64,000 bases of DNA from contig QCIF01000004.1 in the NCBI GenBank assembly GCA_003216835.1, forward strand, positions 1-64,000, given 5' to 3'. Every line of letters starts with the position of its first letter. Positions within the stretch are counted from its first letter, which is position 1. The notes below the pieces were generated by a model. The model was not told the origin of the DNA. It saw only the letters and a program-made list of their open reading frames with translations, and made no database searches. This DNA comes from Prochlorococcus sp. AG-402-K10 (lineage in GTDB: Bacteria > Cyanobacteriota > Cyanobacteriia > PCC-6307 > Cyanobiaceae). A program made the position numbers and the translations under genes. Below are positions 63,945 through 64,000 of this stretch, one piece after another.

Positions 63945-64000
63945 GTGCTAAATTGATTTATGTATTTACAGGAAAACATGAGGGTAAAGCTTGAACCTGA

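Noticed and set aside
63945-64000. Possible gene start near 63960 ('MYLQENMRVKLEP')
   Set aside because: Open to the window end but only 13 codons are visible and no ribosome-binding site is clear; cannot be judged.

Overview
The window is a 64 kb piece of a very AT-rich, compact cyanobacterial chromosome. It most likely comes from a high-light-adapted marine Prochlorococcus. The evidence is the mix of cyanobacterial families (NblS-type kinase, KaiC/KaiB, plant-type ferredoxin, ClpR/ClpP pair, DUF1825/DUF3086/DUF2214, photosystem II S4 protein), several high-light-inducible (Hli) proteins, many TTG/GTG starts, very short intergenic gaps, and a kaiBC locus with no kaiA. The strain cannot be named from sequence alone.

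Region 1 (1-52.6 kb) is conserved core genome. It starts inside ftsZ and continues with the SRP RNA gene, panB, hemW, a PIN-TRAM protein, clpR-clpP, ilvC and cobD. Next come an Hli-type protein and small membrane or secreted proteins, then HU with its terminator. After a 630 bp gap come a glycogen-debranching enzyme (glgX), tRNA-Gly, a GPH sugar symporter, an MlaE-type permease, DUF3119, a repeat-bearing DUF3086 protein and plsY. Then follow pyrF, tyrS, DUF1825, a GIY-YIG-like protein, pepA and msrA. A minus-strand envelope cluster (bamA-lpxC-fabZ-lpxA-lpxB) supplies outer-membrane assembly and lipid A synthesis. Divergent purC/purD, nblS, kaiC-kaiB, rplU-rpmA, truB, SpoIID, rnz, petF, prmA, serA, a PSII S4 protein, tRNA-Val, an SDR, murD, pirin, DUF1643/DUF2214, a GAF protein and a BaiN/HI0933 flavoprotein complete the core.

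Region 2 (about 52.8-64 kb) is different. Gene density falls, intergenic DNA is richer in A+T, and most genes encode proteins of 33-60 residues, many absent from the supplied ORF track. About ten are single-span membrane microproteins; others are small acidic or cysteine-motif proteins. Among them sit a cupin, a DUF805 protein, two fatty-acid desaturases of different subfamilies (one resembling plant FAD2), a DUF938 methyltransferase and a tandem pair of single-helix Hli genes. This has the look of an accessory, stress- or membrane-related island. The Hli proteins and desaturases fit adaptation of thylakoid or membrane properties to light and temperature, but the microprotein functions are unknown.

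The most notable observations are: the microprotein-rich island; two small membrane proteins on opposite strands sharing an acidic 'D..DQDGG' tail; an overlapping small-gene pair in which the first product has a twin CX3C motif; in-frame nucleotide repeats in the DUF3086 and L21 genes; a degraded pyridoxamine-phosphate-oxidase-like gene; C33 in the tRNA-Val anticodon loop; the missing kaiA; and several perfect palindromes or hairpins in intergenic DNA.
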